Assembly: GCF_015354345.1 (NCBI RefSeq)
Contig: NZ_JADKYS010000003.1
Span: 402,856-466,855, forward strand
Source of the DNA: Methylophilus sp. 14
GTDB taxonomy: Bacteria; Pseudomonadota; Gammaproteobacteria; Burkholderiales; Methylophilaceae
Direction of reading: 5' to 3'
DNA: 64,000 nt
Below, in pieces: positions 33,348 to 42,914 of this stretch. The position numbers were made by a program, and so were the translations under genes. Under the pieces are notes generated by a model. That model ran no database searches and was not told the DNA's origin. It saw only the letters and a list, made by a program, of their open reading frames with translations. The stretch's first letter is position 1; each line of letters starts with the position of its first letter.

Positions 33348-34289
33348 ATGGCGATACAATGGTTTCCGGGGCACATGACTTCTGCCCGCAAAAAGGCAGA
33401 AGAAACACTGGAGCATATCGACGTCGTGATTGAAGTGCTGGACGCACGCGTCCCCGCTGCCAGCCACAACCCCATGATTGAGGAAATGCGCAACTTTCGC
33501 CAGCGCCCTAACCTCAAGATCCTCAACAAAGCCGACCTGGCGGATCCGCAAGTCACCCAGGCCTGGTTGAATTACTTTAACAAACAACCCAATACCAAAG
33601 CGGTTGCGCTGTCGTGTAAAAAGCCTGGCGATGCAAAAAAAATCCCGGGCTTATGCCGCCAACTAGCGTCACATCGTGGCACGCCATTAAAACCGTTGCG
33701 CATGATGATCATGGGCATTCCCAACGTTGGCAAATCCACGCTGATGAACGCCCTGCTTAACCGCCGCGCGGCCAAAGTGGGCGATGAACCCGCCGTGACC
33801 AAAAGCCAGCAACGCTTTGATTTAAATGATAGCCAGAACATTACCGACACGCCGGGCATGATGTGGCCAAAAATTGAGCATGAATCTGACGGCTACCTGC
33901 TAGCGGCCAGCCACGCCATTGGCCGTAACGCCGTGATTGATGAAGATGTGGCCGAGTTTCTGGGCAACCTGCTATTAAAACAGTACCCCGCGTTGATGAA
34001 TACGCGCTACAAACTGGACGTGATGAAGCTGGATGTCGCTACCATGGATGGCATAGACCTGCTGCAAGCCATTGCCAAGCGCCGCACTTACAAACGTAAT
34101 GATGGCGAATGGGATATGGAGCGCACCGCCATGGCTTTGCTCACTGACTACCGTAGTGGTGCCATTGGCCGTATCAGCCTTGAGTCGCCACAAAGCCGGG
34201 CTGAGATGCTGGCGCTGGCCGCAGAACAGGCCGCGGCGGCGAAAAAAGCTAAAGAAGACCAGGCGACGCCTGAGCCAGATAGCGTATAA
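33348..34289 (+). CDS. ylqF: YlqF/RbgA-type ribosome-assembly GTPase
   Basis: A 313-residue circularly permuted GTPase: MAIQWFPGHMTSARK at the start, G4 LNKADLAD near residue 62, then P-loop GIPNVGKSTLMNALL near residue 123 and G3 DTPGMMWP. This order (G4 before G1) defines the YlqF/RbgA family acting in late 50S assembly. The C-terminal tail is Ala/Lys-rich. GGAG lies 9 bases before ATG. It is convergent with the diguanylate cyclase gene, with only 16 bases between stops. Confidence 0.9.
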   Translation: MAIQWFPGHMTSARKKAEETLEHIDVVIEVLDARVPAASHNPMIEEMRNFRQRPNLKILNKADLADPQVTQAWLNYFNKQPNTKAVALSCKKPGDAKKIPGLCRQLASHRGTPLKPLRMMIMGIPNVGKSTLMNALLNRRAAKVGDEPAVTKSQQRFDLNDSQNITDTPGMMWPKIEHESDGYLLAASHAIGRNAVIDEDVAEFLGNLLLKQYPALMNTRYKLDVMKLDVATMDGIDLLQAIAKRRTYKRNDGEWDMERTAMALLTDYRSGAIGRISLESPQSRAEMLALAAEQAAAAKKAKEDQATPEPDSV

Positions 34290-34305
34290 CCGTTTACGAA
34301 AATAC

Positions 34306-35571
34306 TCAGGCGATCAGGCTGGCATGCCGCTTGGCAGGTTTACCCGCCTCGGGTGGTTGATTGAGTAGCTGATCAATATTGCTGGCAATGCGGTTACGGC
34401 CATTCTGCTTGGCTTTATACAGATTCTGGTCCGCCCCGGCAAACAGGCCTTCCAGGCCATAACCGACAGTTTCCGAACTGACAGAGCCAACACTAACCGT
34501 ACACTTGATGGCCTGCGTGTCACTGCTCATGCTTTCCACGCCGGCAATACTGACCGGGGTCACCTCAATAATACGGCGGATACGCTCCGCCAAGATCATT
34601 GCCTCATGTTCGCCGGTGTTAGGCATTAAAATACAAAATTCTTCCCCGCCATAGCGGCCGATCACATCGCCACCACGCAAAGCGGCACGTATGGTGCCCG
34701 CGCACGCTTTCAACACCACATCCCCCACCAGGTGCCCATACACATCATTGACCTTTTTAAAGTAATCCAGGTCGACAATCAGCATGCCCATCGGCAGGCG
34801 AATACGCTGTGACACCGCCTGCATACGTGTCGCGGCTTCTTGCAGGCCACGACGGTTCAACACACCAGTGAGGCCATCCAGCGTGGCGATGGCTTGCAGG
34901 CCAGCCTGCGCACGCACATGCATCACCAGCAACAGCAAACTGCTCACTGTCACCATCACCAGCATGGTGGCGGTCATCATATAAGCATGGATTGTCCAGT
35001 GTGAAAAAGACTGCAAGCTGCCATCATCGCCCAGCACCACTTTCACGGCGACAAACGCCAGCATCAGGCTGATGCCCCCAAACAAGCTGCAACACAGCCA
35101 AAACACATGCGCGACAAAGTCTTTGCCATGCCCGACCAAGCTGCGCGTGCCATAGCCAAACACCCACATCAGCACCAGTGCATTACTGAGTAGTATCCAG
35201 CGTGCTGGCGTATGCGTATTCAGCATCACCGCGTTGCAGGCCAGCAAGGTCGTCACCACCAGCAATGCCCAGTAGCGATACACACGATAGCCCCGAAACA
35301 GGCGGATTCCGTTGATAAACAGGCTGATGCCCAAGGCAATAATGGTGACGGAGGTAGCCACATAAATGCTTTGCGGGCCGTCTATCAAGGAGGTTTGCGC
35401 AATAAAATAGACAGCAAGGCCAAGCGCGAATACCAGCAAACCACGTACCCAGTGCATAATCAGACTACGCTGCTGATGGGCGCCAAAAATCGACAAGACC
35501 AGAACCTGCGTTAAGGTGAGTCCAATTGATGATAGAATGACACTGTTGAGATCAAACACAGGGACGGACAA
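34306..35571 (-). CDS. Membrane diguanylate cyclase (GGDEF)
   Basis: A 421-residue protein with about six to seven membrane helices (residues 10-215) and a C-terminal GGDEF domain: LDGLTGVLNRRGL opens it, RYGGEEFCIL is the active motif, and the I-site-like REIRAALRGG context is weak (RAALRGGDVIG). It should make c-di-GMP from two GTP in response to a membrane signal, with output on motility or adhesion. The best start is TTG 35571, with AGGT some 11 bases upstream. There is no EAL domain. It stands alone between rightward genes. Confidence 0.88.
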   Translation of the reverse strand: MSVPVFDLNSVILSSIGLTLTQVLVLSIFGAHQQRSLIMHWVRGLLVFALGLAVYFIAQTSLIDGPQSIYVATSVTIIALGISLFINGIRLFRGYRVYRYWALLVVTTLLACNAVMLNTHTPARWILLSNALVLMWVFGYGTRSLVGHGKDFVAHVFWLCCSLFGGISLMLAFVAVKVVLGDDGSLQSFSHWTIHAYMMTATMLVMVTVSSLLLLVMHVRAQAGLQAIATLDGLTGVLNRRGLQEAATRMQAVSQRIRLPMGMLIVDLDYFKKVNDVYGHLVGDVVLKACAGTIRAALRGGDVIGRYGGEEFCILMPNTGEHEAMILAERIRRIIEVTPVSIAGVESMSSDTQAIKCTVSVGSVSSETVGYGLEGLFAGADQNLYKAKQNGRNRIASNIDQLLNQPPEAGKPAKRHASLIA

Positions 35572-35699
35572 AGTTTGTTTACCTGAAAAACATAATACTA
35601 TGGTGTTCGACTATACCCATATAAATGAAGGGGTTAAATAGTCCATACAGGCTAATTCCTACTCTGCTTTTGTTGTTTAGCACAAACCCCTGAAGTCCC

Positions 35700-37727
35700 A
35701 TGCAGCATCTACTTAACCCTCCACAGCGCGAAGCAATTCACTACCTTGACGGCCCTCTATTAGTGTTAGCCGGTGCCGGTAGTGGTAAAACACGTGTCAT
35801 CACGCAAAAAATTGCCTACCTGATTAACCAGGCGGGCTATAAAGGCACACAGATTGCCGCCATCACCTTTACCAACAAGGCTGCGCGCGAAATGCAGGAG
35901 CGCGTCACACCACTGCTGGAAGGCAAAAGTGGCAAAGGCCTGACCGTAACCACGTTTCACTCGCTGGGCCTGCAGATCCTGCGTCAGGAAGCCGCCCTGC
36001 TCGGCTATAAACCACAATTCTCCATTCTCGACGCCTCAGACAGCTTTAAAATCCTGAGTGACATCCTCGCTACGACTGACAAGCAACTGCTGCGCAAAAC
36101 TCAATGGCAAATTTCCAGCTGGAAAAACGCGTTTGTCAGCCCTGACCAGGCAAAAGCGCTGGCGGATGAAGAAATGGCGCATGCCGCGGCCCGCGTTTAC
36201 CAGCTTTATCAGCAAACCCTGCGTGCCTATCAGGCCGTCGACTTTGACGACCTGATCAAGGTCCCGGTTGAACTGTTTGACCAGCACAGCGAGATGCTGG
36301 AAAAATGGCAACGCAAATTGCACTACCTGCTGATTGACGAATACCAGGACACCAACGCCTGCCAATACAAGCTGATCAAACAACTCACCGGTCTGCGCGG
36401 GCAATTTACCGCCGTGGGCGATGATGACCAGGCGATTTACGGCTGGCGTGGCGCCGACGTAGAAAACCTGCGCCAGCTCACTACCGACTTTTCAAAACTC
36501 AAAGTCATCAAGTTGGAGCAAAACTACCGCTCTACCGTGCGTATCTTGCGCGCCGCCAACCAGGTGATTGCCAACAACCCGAAACTGTTTGAGAAAAAAC
36601 TGTGGAGTGAGCTGGGGACTGGTGAGCTGTTGCATGTCACCGCCACACAAAGCGAAGAACACGAAGCCGAAACCGTGGTCATGAAACTGCAAGCGCACAA
36701 ATTCGAGCATCGCACCACTTATAAAGATTATGCGATTCTCTATCGCAGTAACCACCAAGCGCGCATCATCGAAAAGTTTTTGCGCAACCACAAAATTCCC
36801 TACACCATTTCTGGCGGCTCTTCGTTTTTTGATAAAGCCGAAATCAAGGACATCATCAGCTACCTGCGCCTAGTCGCGAACGAAGATGACGATCCTGCGT
36901 TCATCCGTGCTGCGACCACGCCTAAAAAAGGCATAGGCAACACCACGCTAGAGCGTCTGGGTGAATACGCCAGCGCGCATAAAATGTCGCTATTTGCCGC
37001 TGCATTTGAAGGCGGTTTCCAACACGATATTGGCGCCAAACAGCTCGAAGACCTGCTCACCTTCTGCCGCTATATCCAGACACTACAAGGCCGTGCCGTC
37101 AAAGACCCGGCCAACGAAGTGCTCAATGACCTGCTGACCGCCATCCAGTACGAAACCTATTTGTATGACGGCGAAGAAGCACGTGCGGCTGAAACACGCT
37201 GGGGCAACGTCATCGAATTTGTCTCCTGGCTCAGCAAAAAAGGCGAAGGCTCCACAGAATACGGCAATGAGTCCGAAGGCAAAAACCTGCTCGAACTCAC
37301 GCAAATGGTGTCGCTTATCACCATGCTAGAAGGCCGTGAAGACAGCGAACCCGACGCCGTCAAACTCTCCACCCTGCACGCTTCCAAAGGCCTGGAGTAC
37401 GGCCACGTGTTTTTAATCGGCTGTGAAGAAGGCATTTTGCCGCACACCAACTCGATTGACGCTGATCAAATCGAAGAAGAACGCCGCCTCATGTATGTCG
37501 GCATCACGCGTGCGCAAAAATCGCTCAACATCACCTGGTGCAAAAAACGCAAACGCGCCGGAGAAATGCAAGCCTGCGAACCCAGCCGTTTTATCGCCGA
37601 ACTACCCAAAGACGATGTTAAACACTTTGGCAATCCTTTTAACGGGCCAGATCAGGTGCTGAGTAAAGATTATGGCAAGAGCAAGATGGCGAATATTAAG
37701 GCGATGCTGGCGAGTAAACCGACATAA
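35700..37727 (+). CDS. rep: ATP-dependent DNA helicase Rep
   Basis: A 675-residue superfamily 1A helicase. The motifs in order are GAGSGKT (I), AITFTNKAAREMQERV (Ia), LIDEYQDTN (II), GDDDQAIYGWRGA (III), LEQNYRS (IV), STLHASKGLEY (V) and MYVGITRAQ (VI). Rep works at forks to strip proteins and restart replication. The length is that of Rep rather than UvrD (about 720). No clear ribosome site. A short gap precedes the glycan cluster, but no terminator was recognised between them. Confidence 0.93.
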   Translation: MQHLLNPPQREAIHYLDGPLLVLAGAGSGKTRVITQKIAYLINQAGYKGTQIAAITFTNKAAREMQERVTPLLEGKSGKGLTVTTFHSLGLQILRQEAALLGYKPQFSILDASDSFKILSDILATTDKQLLRKTQWQISSWKNAFVSPDQAKALADEEMAHAAARVYQLYQQTLRAYQAVDFDDLIKVPVELFDQHSEMLEKWQRKLHYLLIDEYQDTNACQYKLIKQLTGLRGQFTAVGDDDQAIYGWRGADVENLRQLTTDFSKLKVIKLEQNYRSTVRILRAANQVIANNPKLFEKKLWSELGTGELLHVTATQSEEHEAETVVMKLQAHKFEHRTTYKDYAILYRSNHQARIIEKFLRNHKIPYTISGGSSFFDKAEIKDIISYLRLVANEDDDPAFIRAATTPKKGIGNTTLERLGEYASAHKMSLFAAAFEGGFQHDIGAKQLEDLLTFCRYIQTLQGRAVKDPANEVLNDLLTAIQYETYLYDGEEARAAETRWGNVIEFVSWLSKKGEGSTEYGNESEGKNLLELTQMVSLITMLEGREDSEPDAVKLSTLHASKGLEYGHVFLIGCEEGILPHTNSIDADQIEEERRLMYVGITRAQKSLNITWCKKRKRAGEMQACEPSRFIAELPKDDVKHFGNPFNGPDQVLSKDYGKSKMANIKAMLASKPT

Positions 37728-37765
37728 TACTTAGCGCTCTCCTCATGCTGGCTAAATCTAGCCCA

Positions 37766-37774
37766 TGCTATAAT
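37766..37774 (+). promoter_or_regulatory. Extended -10 promoter of the glycan cluster
   Basis: TGCTATAAT, an extended -10 with perfect TATAAT (37769-37774), lies 32 bases before gmd. The -35 (TGCTGG at 37746) is poor, as is common with TGn promoters. It is the only good candidate before a 15 kb run of genes. Confidence 0.55.
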
Positions 37775-37805
37775 CCGAACACTTTTTAACTCTGCAATTC
37801 ATAAT

Positions 37806-38891
37806 ATGTCACAAAAAGTCGCGTTAATTACCGGCATCACTGGTCAAGATGGTGCCTACCTAGCTGAGCTGTTACTTGGCAAAGGCTACATTGTGCATGG
37901 GGTTAAGCGTAGATCTTCGTTGTTTAACACTGACAGAATTGACCATCTTTACCAAGATCCGCATATTGAGCATCACAATTTCATCCTGCACTACGGCGAC
38001 CTGACAGACTCTACTAATCTGATCAGAATCATTCAACAGGTTCAGCCAGATGAAATTTACAACCTGGCAGCCATGAGTCACGTTGCCGTGAGTTTTGAAA
38101 CACCAGAATACACTGCAAATGCAGATGGCATTGGCACACTGCGTATTCTGGAGGCCATTCGTATTCTAGGCTTGGAGAAAAAAACCCGTTTTTACCAGGC
38201 ATCAACCTCTGAGCTGTATGGTCTGGTACAAGAAACACCACAAAAAGAGACCACCCCATTTTATCCACGCAGCCCTTATGCCGTGGCTAAAATGTACGCT
38301 TACTGGATTACAGTTAACTACCGCGAAGCCTATGGCATATACGCCTGCAACGGCATTCTGTTCAACCACGAAAGCCCGATTCGCGGTGAAACATTTGTCA
38401 CCCGCAAAATCACGCGGGCGCTGGCCAGGATCAAACTTAACCTGCAAGATTGCTTGTACCTTGGCAACTTAGACTCTTTGCGAGACTGGGGCCACGCCAA
38501 AGACTATGTTGAAATGCAGTGGCTGATGTTACAGCAAGAGCAGGCTGAAGACTTCGTCATTGCCACCGGCAAGCAATACAGTGTGCGTGATTTCGTCAAT
38601 GCAGCAGCCAAGGAATTAGACATCACCGTCACATGGCAAGGCAACGGTGTAGAGGAAAAAGGTTACTGGGGTGACAAATGTATTGTGCAAGTTGACCCGC
38701 GTTATTTCAGACCCACTGAAGTAGACACGCTACTGGGTGACCCTACCAAAGCGAAAGAGAAACTGGGCTGGGTGCCCAAAACCAGCTTTGAAGACTTGGT
38801 TGCTGAAATGGTACGTGAAGATTACAAATCTGCGCAACGAGATGAACTCATCAAGCAACACGGCTATCAAGCCATGGATTATCACGAGTAG
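37806..38891 (+). CDS. gmd: GDP-mannose 4,6-dehydratase
   Basis: A 361-residue extended [19 protein letters not shown] at the NAD(P) site, [12 protein letters not shown] for the Ser/Thr, [15 protein letters not shown] for catalytic Tyr/Lys, and [14 protein letters not shown] for substrate binding. It makes GDP-4-keto-6-deoxymannose, which fcl (3 bases later) turns into GDP-L-fucose. First gene of the glycan cluster. The base composition is still that of the core genome. Confidence 0.95.
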   Translation: MSQKVALITGITGQDGAYLAELLLGKGYIVHGVKRRSSLFNTDRIDHLYQDPHIEHHNFILHYGDLTDSTNLIRIIQQVQPDEIYNLAAMSHVAVSFETPEYTANADGIGTLRILEAIRILGLEKKTRFYQASTSELYGLVQETPQKETTPFYPRSPYAVAKMYAYWITVNYREAYGIYACNGILFNHESPIRGETFVTRKITRALARIKLNLQDCLYLGNLDSLRDWGHAKDYVEMQWLMLQQEQAEDFVIATGKQYSVRDFVNAAAKELDITVTWQGNGVEEKGYWGDKCIVQVDPRYFRPTEVDTLLGDPTKAKEKLGWVPKTSFEDLVAEMVREDYKSAQRDELIKQHGYQAMDYHE

Positions 38892-38894
38892 TCT

Positions 38895-39866
38895 ATGGAT
38901 AAGAATGCCAAAATCTACGTTGCTGGTCATCGAGGCCTTGTTGGTTCAGCGATCGTTAAAGCGTTGTTAGCGCAAGGCTACACCAATCTGGTGGTGCGTA
39001 CCCATGCGGAACTTGATCTGACTTCAGAGCAAGCAGTCATGGCGTTTTTTGCGCAAGAAAAGCCTGAATACGTATTTTTAGCTGCAGCCAAGGTGGGCGG
39101 CATTCACGCCAATAACACCTACCCCGCTGAATTTATCCATGAAAACCTGGCTATTCAGACCAACGTCATACATCAGTCATATGTAAATGGCGTCAAGCGC
39201 CTGCTTTTTTTAGGCTCTAGCTGCATTTATCCCAAAAATGCACCTCAACCAATTAAAGAAGAACACTTGCTTACTGGCCCTCTTGAGCCAACAAACCGTC
39301 CCTATGCATTAGCCAAAATTGCGGGCATAGAGATGTGCTGGAGTTATAACCGCCAATATGGCACACAATTTTTGGCTGCCATGCCAACCAATCTTTATGG
39401 GCCTGGCGATAACTACCACCCAGAAAACAGTCATGTCATACCTGCGCTTATTCGAAAGTTCCATGAGGGAAAAACGAATAATATTAAACAGGTTGAGATT
39501 TGGGGCACTGGTAAACCAAGAAGAGAGTTTCTTTACAGTGAAGATATGGCAACAGCATGTTTGGAACTGATGACTATGCCAAAAACTAAACTAAATTTTC
39601 TATTGACGAGAGATATTCCTCCCTTAGTAAATATTGGTTATGGCAGCGATATAACAATTAGTGAGCTTGCAGAGTTAATTAAGAAATACACTTCTTTCGA
39701 TGGTCATGTTGTGTATAACACTTCCAAACCAGATGGCACCTCTAATAAACTGATGGACTCAACGTTAGCTCATACACTCGGATGGAGGCCATTAATTTCC
39801 ATCGAAGAGGGTCTTCAGTTGACTATCCAAGACTTTCTATTGAAATATGCAAAAGAAATTCATTAG
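38895..39866 (+). CDS. fcl: GDP-L-fucose synthase
   Basis: A 323-residue epimerase/reductase: VAGHRGLVGSAIVKAL (NADP site), GSSCIYPKNAPQP, PYALAKIAGIEMCWSYNRQY (catalytic Tyr and Lys) and GPGDNYHPENSHVIPALIRK. With gmd it makes GDP-fucose for surface glycan. G+C drops within this gene: sampled 60-base lines give 25/60 at 39181 and 21/60 at 39661, against 29/60 in gmd at 38461. The 3' part belongs to the AT-rich island. Confidence 0.94.
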   Translation: MDKNAKIYVAGHRGLVGSAIVKALLAQGYTNLVVRTHAELDLTSEQAVMAFFAQEKPEYVFLAAAKVGGIHANNTYPAEFIHENLAIQTNVIHQSYVNGVKRLLFLGSSCIYPKNAPQPIKEEHLLTGPLEPTNRPYALAKIAGIEMCWSYNRQYGTQFLAAMPTNLYGPGDNYHPENSHVIPALIRKFHEGKTNNIKQVEIWGTGKPRREFLYSEDMATACLELMTMPKTKLNFLLTRDIPPLVNIGYGSDITISELAELIKKYTSFDGHVVYNTSKPDGTSNKLMDSTLAHTLGWRPLISIEEGLQLTIQDFLLKYAKEIH

Positions 39867-39929
39867 AAAGTTCCAGCACATCAAAGACAATTACTACAAT
39901 TATCAATTACAAACTGAGATTAATTACTC

Positions 39930-41762
39930 GTGAAACAACAACAGATATACATCATTGCTGAAATTGGTATCAATCATGACGGGGAATTCTCAAAAGCCCT
40001 AGATTTAATTAAAGCTGCTAAGAAAGCTGGTGTTGATGGTATTAAATTTCAGTATCGCAACCTAAAAAATGCTTATGCCGAGGGCTCAAGACAAATTGGT
40101 GACGAGATTCTACTCAAAGAAATCACAAAAAACTATCTATCTCCTGAAGATATTTTGAAGCTTGTAGCAATAAGTCATGATCTAAAATTAGAAGCAGGAA
40201 TTAGCTTTTTTGATGATGCAGATATTGATGATTTTGGAGAAAATGTTCACTCATTTGATTTTTTCAAATCTCCATCTGTTGAGCTCAACAACACTCAACT
40301 AATCAATCGAATGCTAGGATTTGGCAAACCCGTCTATATTTCAGTAGGCTGCCACTATGAGAGCGAGATTGATCAGGCTTTCTCTGAATTAAAAAGTGAC
40401 AACTGGGTAGCGCTGCATTGCGTATCAAATTATCCAGTTTCACTAACAAATGCAAGACTGGGCTATCTTGACCATATGAAAACCAAATGGTCAAGGCCGT
40501 TTGGTTATTCAAGCCATGATGAAAATTGGGAGGTCTGCTTAATCGCCATGAGCATGGGAGCAACCATTATTGAACGCCACATAACTCTTGATAAAACAGC
40601 AGAGGGACTGGATCATACAACAAGCTCAACCTTAGACGAATTCATAAAAATAACGGCATTTGCAGAGAGCATGCAATTACTAATGTCGGGAAACATACCT
40701 AGAGTTCCGAATCAGGGAGAAATGCTGAATCTTCAGAATCTTGGACGATCGTTTTATACAAAACACGCAATTAAAACTGGCGATGTTGTCCGAGATGAAG
40801 ATTTAATACTTCGCTCTCCTCGAGTTGGACTCGGTAGAATTGAAATATCAAAACACCTTGGTAAACCAGCGATTAAAGATTTGGAGCCTGGTGAAGTTAT
40901 AAATGGTTCTACATTTATCAAACCATCATTGGCATCTGAAAGTGCTCTTGCATTCGCTCGAGAAAAGAAAATTTCAATTCCAGTCAGACTTCATGACTTC
41001 AAAAGATTTGAAAGTAAGTTTCCAATCGGGGCATACGAATTTCATTTGTCATTTGGTGAAGTGCTAAGTGATCTTAATCAACAATCTTACTCCAGTGCCA
41101 ATAGATATAGTATTCACCTACCGGACTATATTAGCTCTACAGCACTGATGGATCCATTCTCAAGTGATGAGAACCAGGCAATTCAAAGTTACAACATACT
41201 AAATCGTACAGTTAACTTTGCAAAAAAACTCCAGGATTCAACAGGAACTGAAGTGCCAATTGTGGGAAGTTTCTCTCTTGTCCATGAAGGCCTCGATCAA
41301 TTTTATGAGCAACACTCTGCGTTGCTAAACAAATTTAGAGACCAAGGTGTATCAATACTTCCACAATGGCTGCCTCCAATAGCTTGGTACTTTGGAGGTT
41401 CAGTTAAACTAAATGTCATGAATGAATTGAAAGACATCAGTTATATTAAAAAGTACCAATTACCTATATGTATGGATATTTGCCACCTCTGTATGGGTGA
41501 TAGCCTTTGGAACTTTAATGCATCAGAAGTCGTAAAAGAATTATCCCCATACATAAAGCATATTCATATTGCTGATGCACAGGGTATTGACGGTGAGGGT
41601 TTGCATTTTGGTGAAGGCGATAAAAAGAACATGTTGGCTCTGCGAAATTCCTTCGAGATTGACTGCATGAAAGTTATTGAGGTATGGCAAGGCCACCTTG
41701 ATGATGGCGCCGGTTTTAGTAAAGCCATTGCAAGTATAGAAAAACTATTTAAGCATGAATAA
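39930..41762 (+). CDS. NeuB-family nonulosonate synthase fused to a TIM-barrel isomerase-like domain
   Basis: A 610-residue two-enzyme protein. Residues 1-255 form the NeuB barrel (AEIGINHDGEF, K39 in GIKFQ, H196 in YSSHD, H217 in IERHITL, then GLDH), which condenses a sugar with phosphoenolpyruvate. Residues 270-330 are the SAF domain (TKHAIKTGDVVRDEDL). Residues 345-610 resemble a xylose isomerase/endonuclease IV-type barrel with D515 and H519 (CMDICH), H544 and H546 (HIHIAD) as likely metal ligands. Known NeuB, LegI or PseI proteins are about 340-390 residues, so the second half is an addition. The start is GTG 39930. It overlaps the next gene by eight bases. The sugar product is unknown. 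Confidence 0.88.
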   Translation: MKQQQIYIIAEIGINHDGEFSKALDLIKAAKKAGVDGIKFQYRNLKNAYAEGSRQIGDEILLKEITKNYLSPEDILKLVAISHDLKLEAGISFFDDADIDDFGENVHSFDFFKSPSVELNNTQLINRMLGFGKPVYISVGCHYESEIDQAFSELKSDNWVALHCVSNYPVSLTNARLGYLDHMKTKWSRPFGYSSHDENWEVCLIAMSMGATIIERHITLDKTAEGLDHTTSSTLDEFIKITAFAESMQLLMSGNIPRVPNQGEMLNLQNLGRSFYTKHAIKTGDVVRDEDLILRSPRVGLGRIEISKHLGKPAIKDLEPGEVINGSTFIKPSLASESALAFAREKKISIPVRLHDFKRFESKFPIGAYEFHLSFGEVLSDLNQQSYSSANRYSIHLPDYISSTALMDPFSSDENQAIQSYNILNRTVNFAKKLQDSTGTEVPIVGSFSLVHEGLDQFYEQHSALLNKFRDQGVSILPQWLPPIAWYFGGSVKLNVMNELKDISYIKKYQLPICMDICHLCMGDSLWNFNASEVVKELSPYIKHIHIADAQGIDGEGLHFGEGDKKNMLALRNSFEIDCMKVIEVWQGHLDDGAGFSKAIASIEKLFKHE

Positions 41763-42795
41763 GAAAATTGCACTTATTTTGGGAGTTACCGGGCAAGATG
41801 GTGCTTATTTAGCATCACATCTCCTTAAACAGGGTTTCCAAGTATTCGGTGGGTACAGACGAGGGTCAGGAACGAAAGTATGGCGTTTAGAACACTTAGA
41901 TGTCCTAAAACACATCCATCTCGTAAATATTAATATTGACGAACCGTACCACTTAATCGAAACCTTTCAGAGCATCATGCCGGATTACATTTTTCATGTT
42001 GCCGGTGAGAGCTTTGTAGCAGATTCATTTACCCATCCTTTGACAACAATTGAGACAAACACAATCGGAACTTTAAATATTCTTGAAGCTGTAAGGCTTT
42101 TAGCAAAAAAAACTAGAGTTTTCTTTGCTTCCAGCTCCGAGGTGTTTGGTGAAAGCAATGACAGTATTCTATTAGATGAAAAAAGTCCTTTTTTGCCTTC
42201 TAATCCATATGCGATTTCTAAAATGACTGCCCAGCATCTAGTCAAAATGTATAGAGACAGATACGGAATATTTGCAACAAACGGCATTTTATTTAATCAT
42301 GAAGGCCCGTTACGCACTGGTAGCTTCGTAACTCGAAAAATCACATTTAATTTAGCTCGAATAGCATTAAATGGAGGTGAGCCTATCGAGCTGGGCTCAT
42401 TAGATGCTAGTAGAGACTGGGGATCGGCCGAAGACTATACATATGCAATGACCCTAACGCTTAAGGCAGAAAAGCCAGATGACTTTGTTTTTGCAACAGG
42501 CAAACTTACGTCCGTTCGAGAGTTTCTTAAAATAGCCTCACAAGAGGTGGGGTTTGATCCCCAATTTGAAGGGAATGGCAGTTCAGAAGTATGCTTTAAT
42601 AAGTCAACAGGGCAAGAAATAGCTGTTGTTTCTGAAAGATATTTCAGACCTTTTGACACCACAGCAAGGACAGGAAATCCTAATAAACTAAAATTGGAAA
42701 CTGGGTGGGCCGGATCAAAACCAATTGAGAAAATTATCCAAGAAATGATTGAAACTGACCTTTCAAGATGGAAGAATGGAATTAAAAACGTGTAA
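41755..42795 (+). CDS. Gmd-like GDP-sugar 4,6-dehydratase (second copy, divergent)
   Basis: A 346-residue SDR close to Gmd: [53 protein letters not shown] and RDWGSAEDYTYAM. It is AT-rich and clearly different from the gmd at 37806. Two enzymes in one cluster suggests a different substrate. In Campylobacter legionaminic acid synthesis a Gmd homologue (LegB) acts on GDP-GlcNAc, so this could prepare a GDP-sugar for the adjacent NeuB fusion. GDP-mannose use for rhamnose or perosamine is an alternative. Confidence 0.88.
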   Translation: MNKKIALILGVTGQDGAYLASHLLKQGFQVFGGYRRGSGTKVWRLEHLDVLKHIHLVNINIDEPYHLIETFQSIMPDYIFHVAGESFVADSFTHPLTTIETNTIGTLNILEAVRLLAKKTRVFFASSSEVFGESNDSILLDEKSPFLPSNPYAISKMTAQHLVKMYRDRYGIFATNGILFNHEGPLRTGSFVTRKITFNLARIALNGGEPIELGSLDASRDWGSAEDYTYAMTLTLKAEKPDDFVFATGKLTSVREFLKIASQEVGFDPQFEGNGSSEVCFNKSTGQEIAVVSERYFRPFDTTARTGNPNKLKLETGWAGSKPIEKIIQEMIETDLSRWKNGIKNV

Positions 42796-42914
42796 TTCCA
42801 ATAAACATAAATAGTGATATAAGATGTTTTTTGCTGAAGCTCTCAATTGCAGTCTTTAAGAAGCTAAAAATCGCTACTCGCGTTTTCACAACTCCCAAAC
42901 CAAAATCTCTACAA

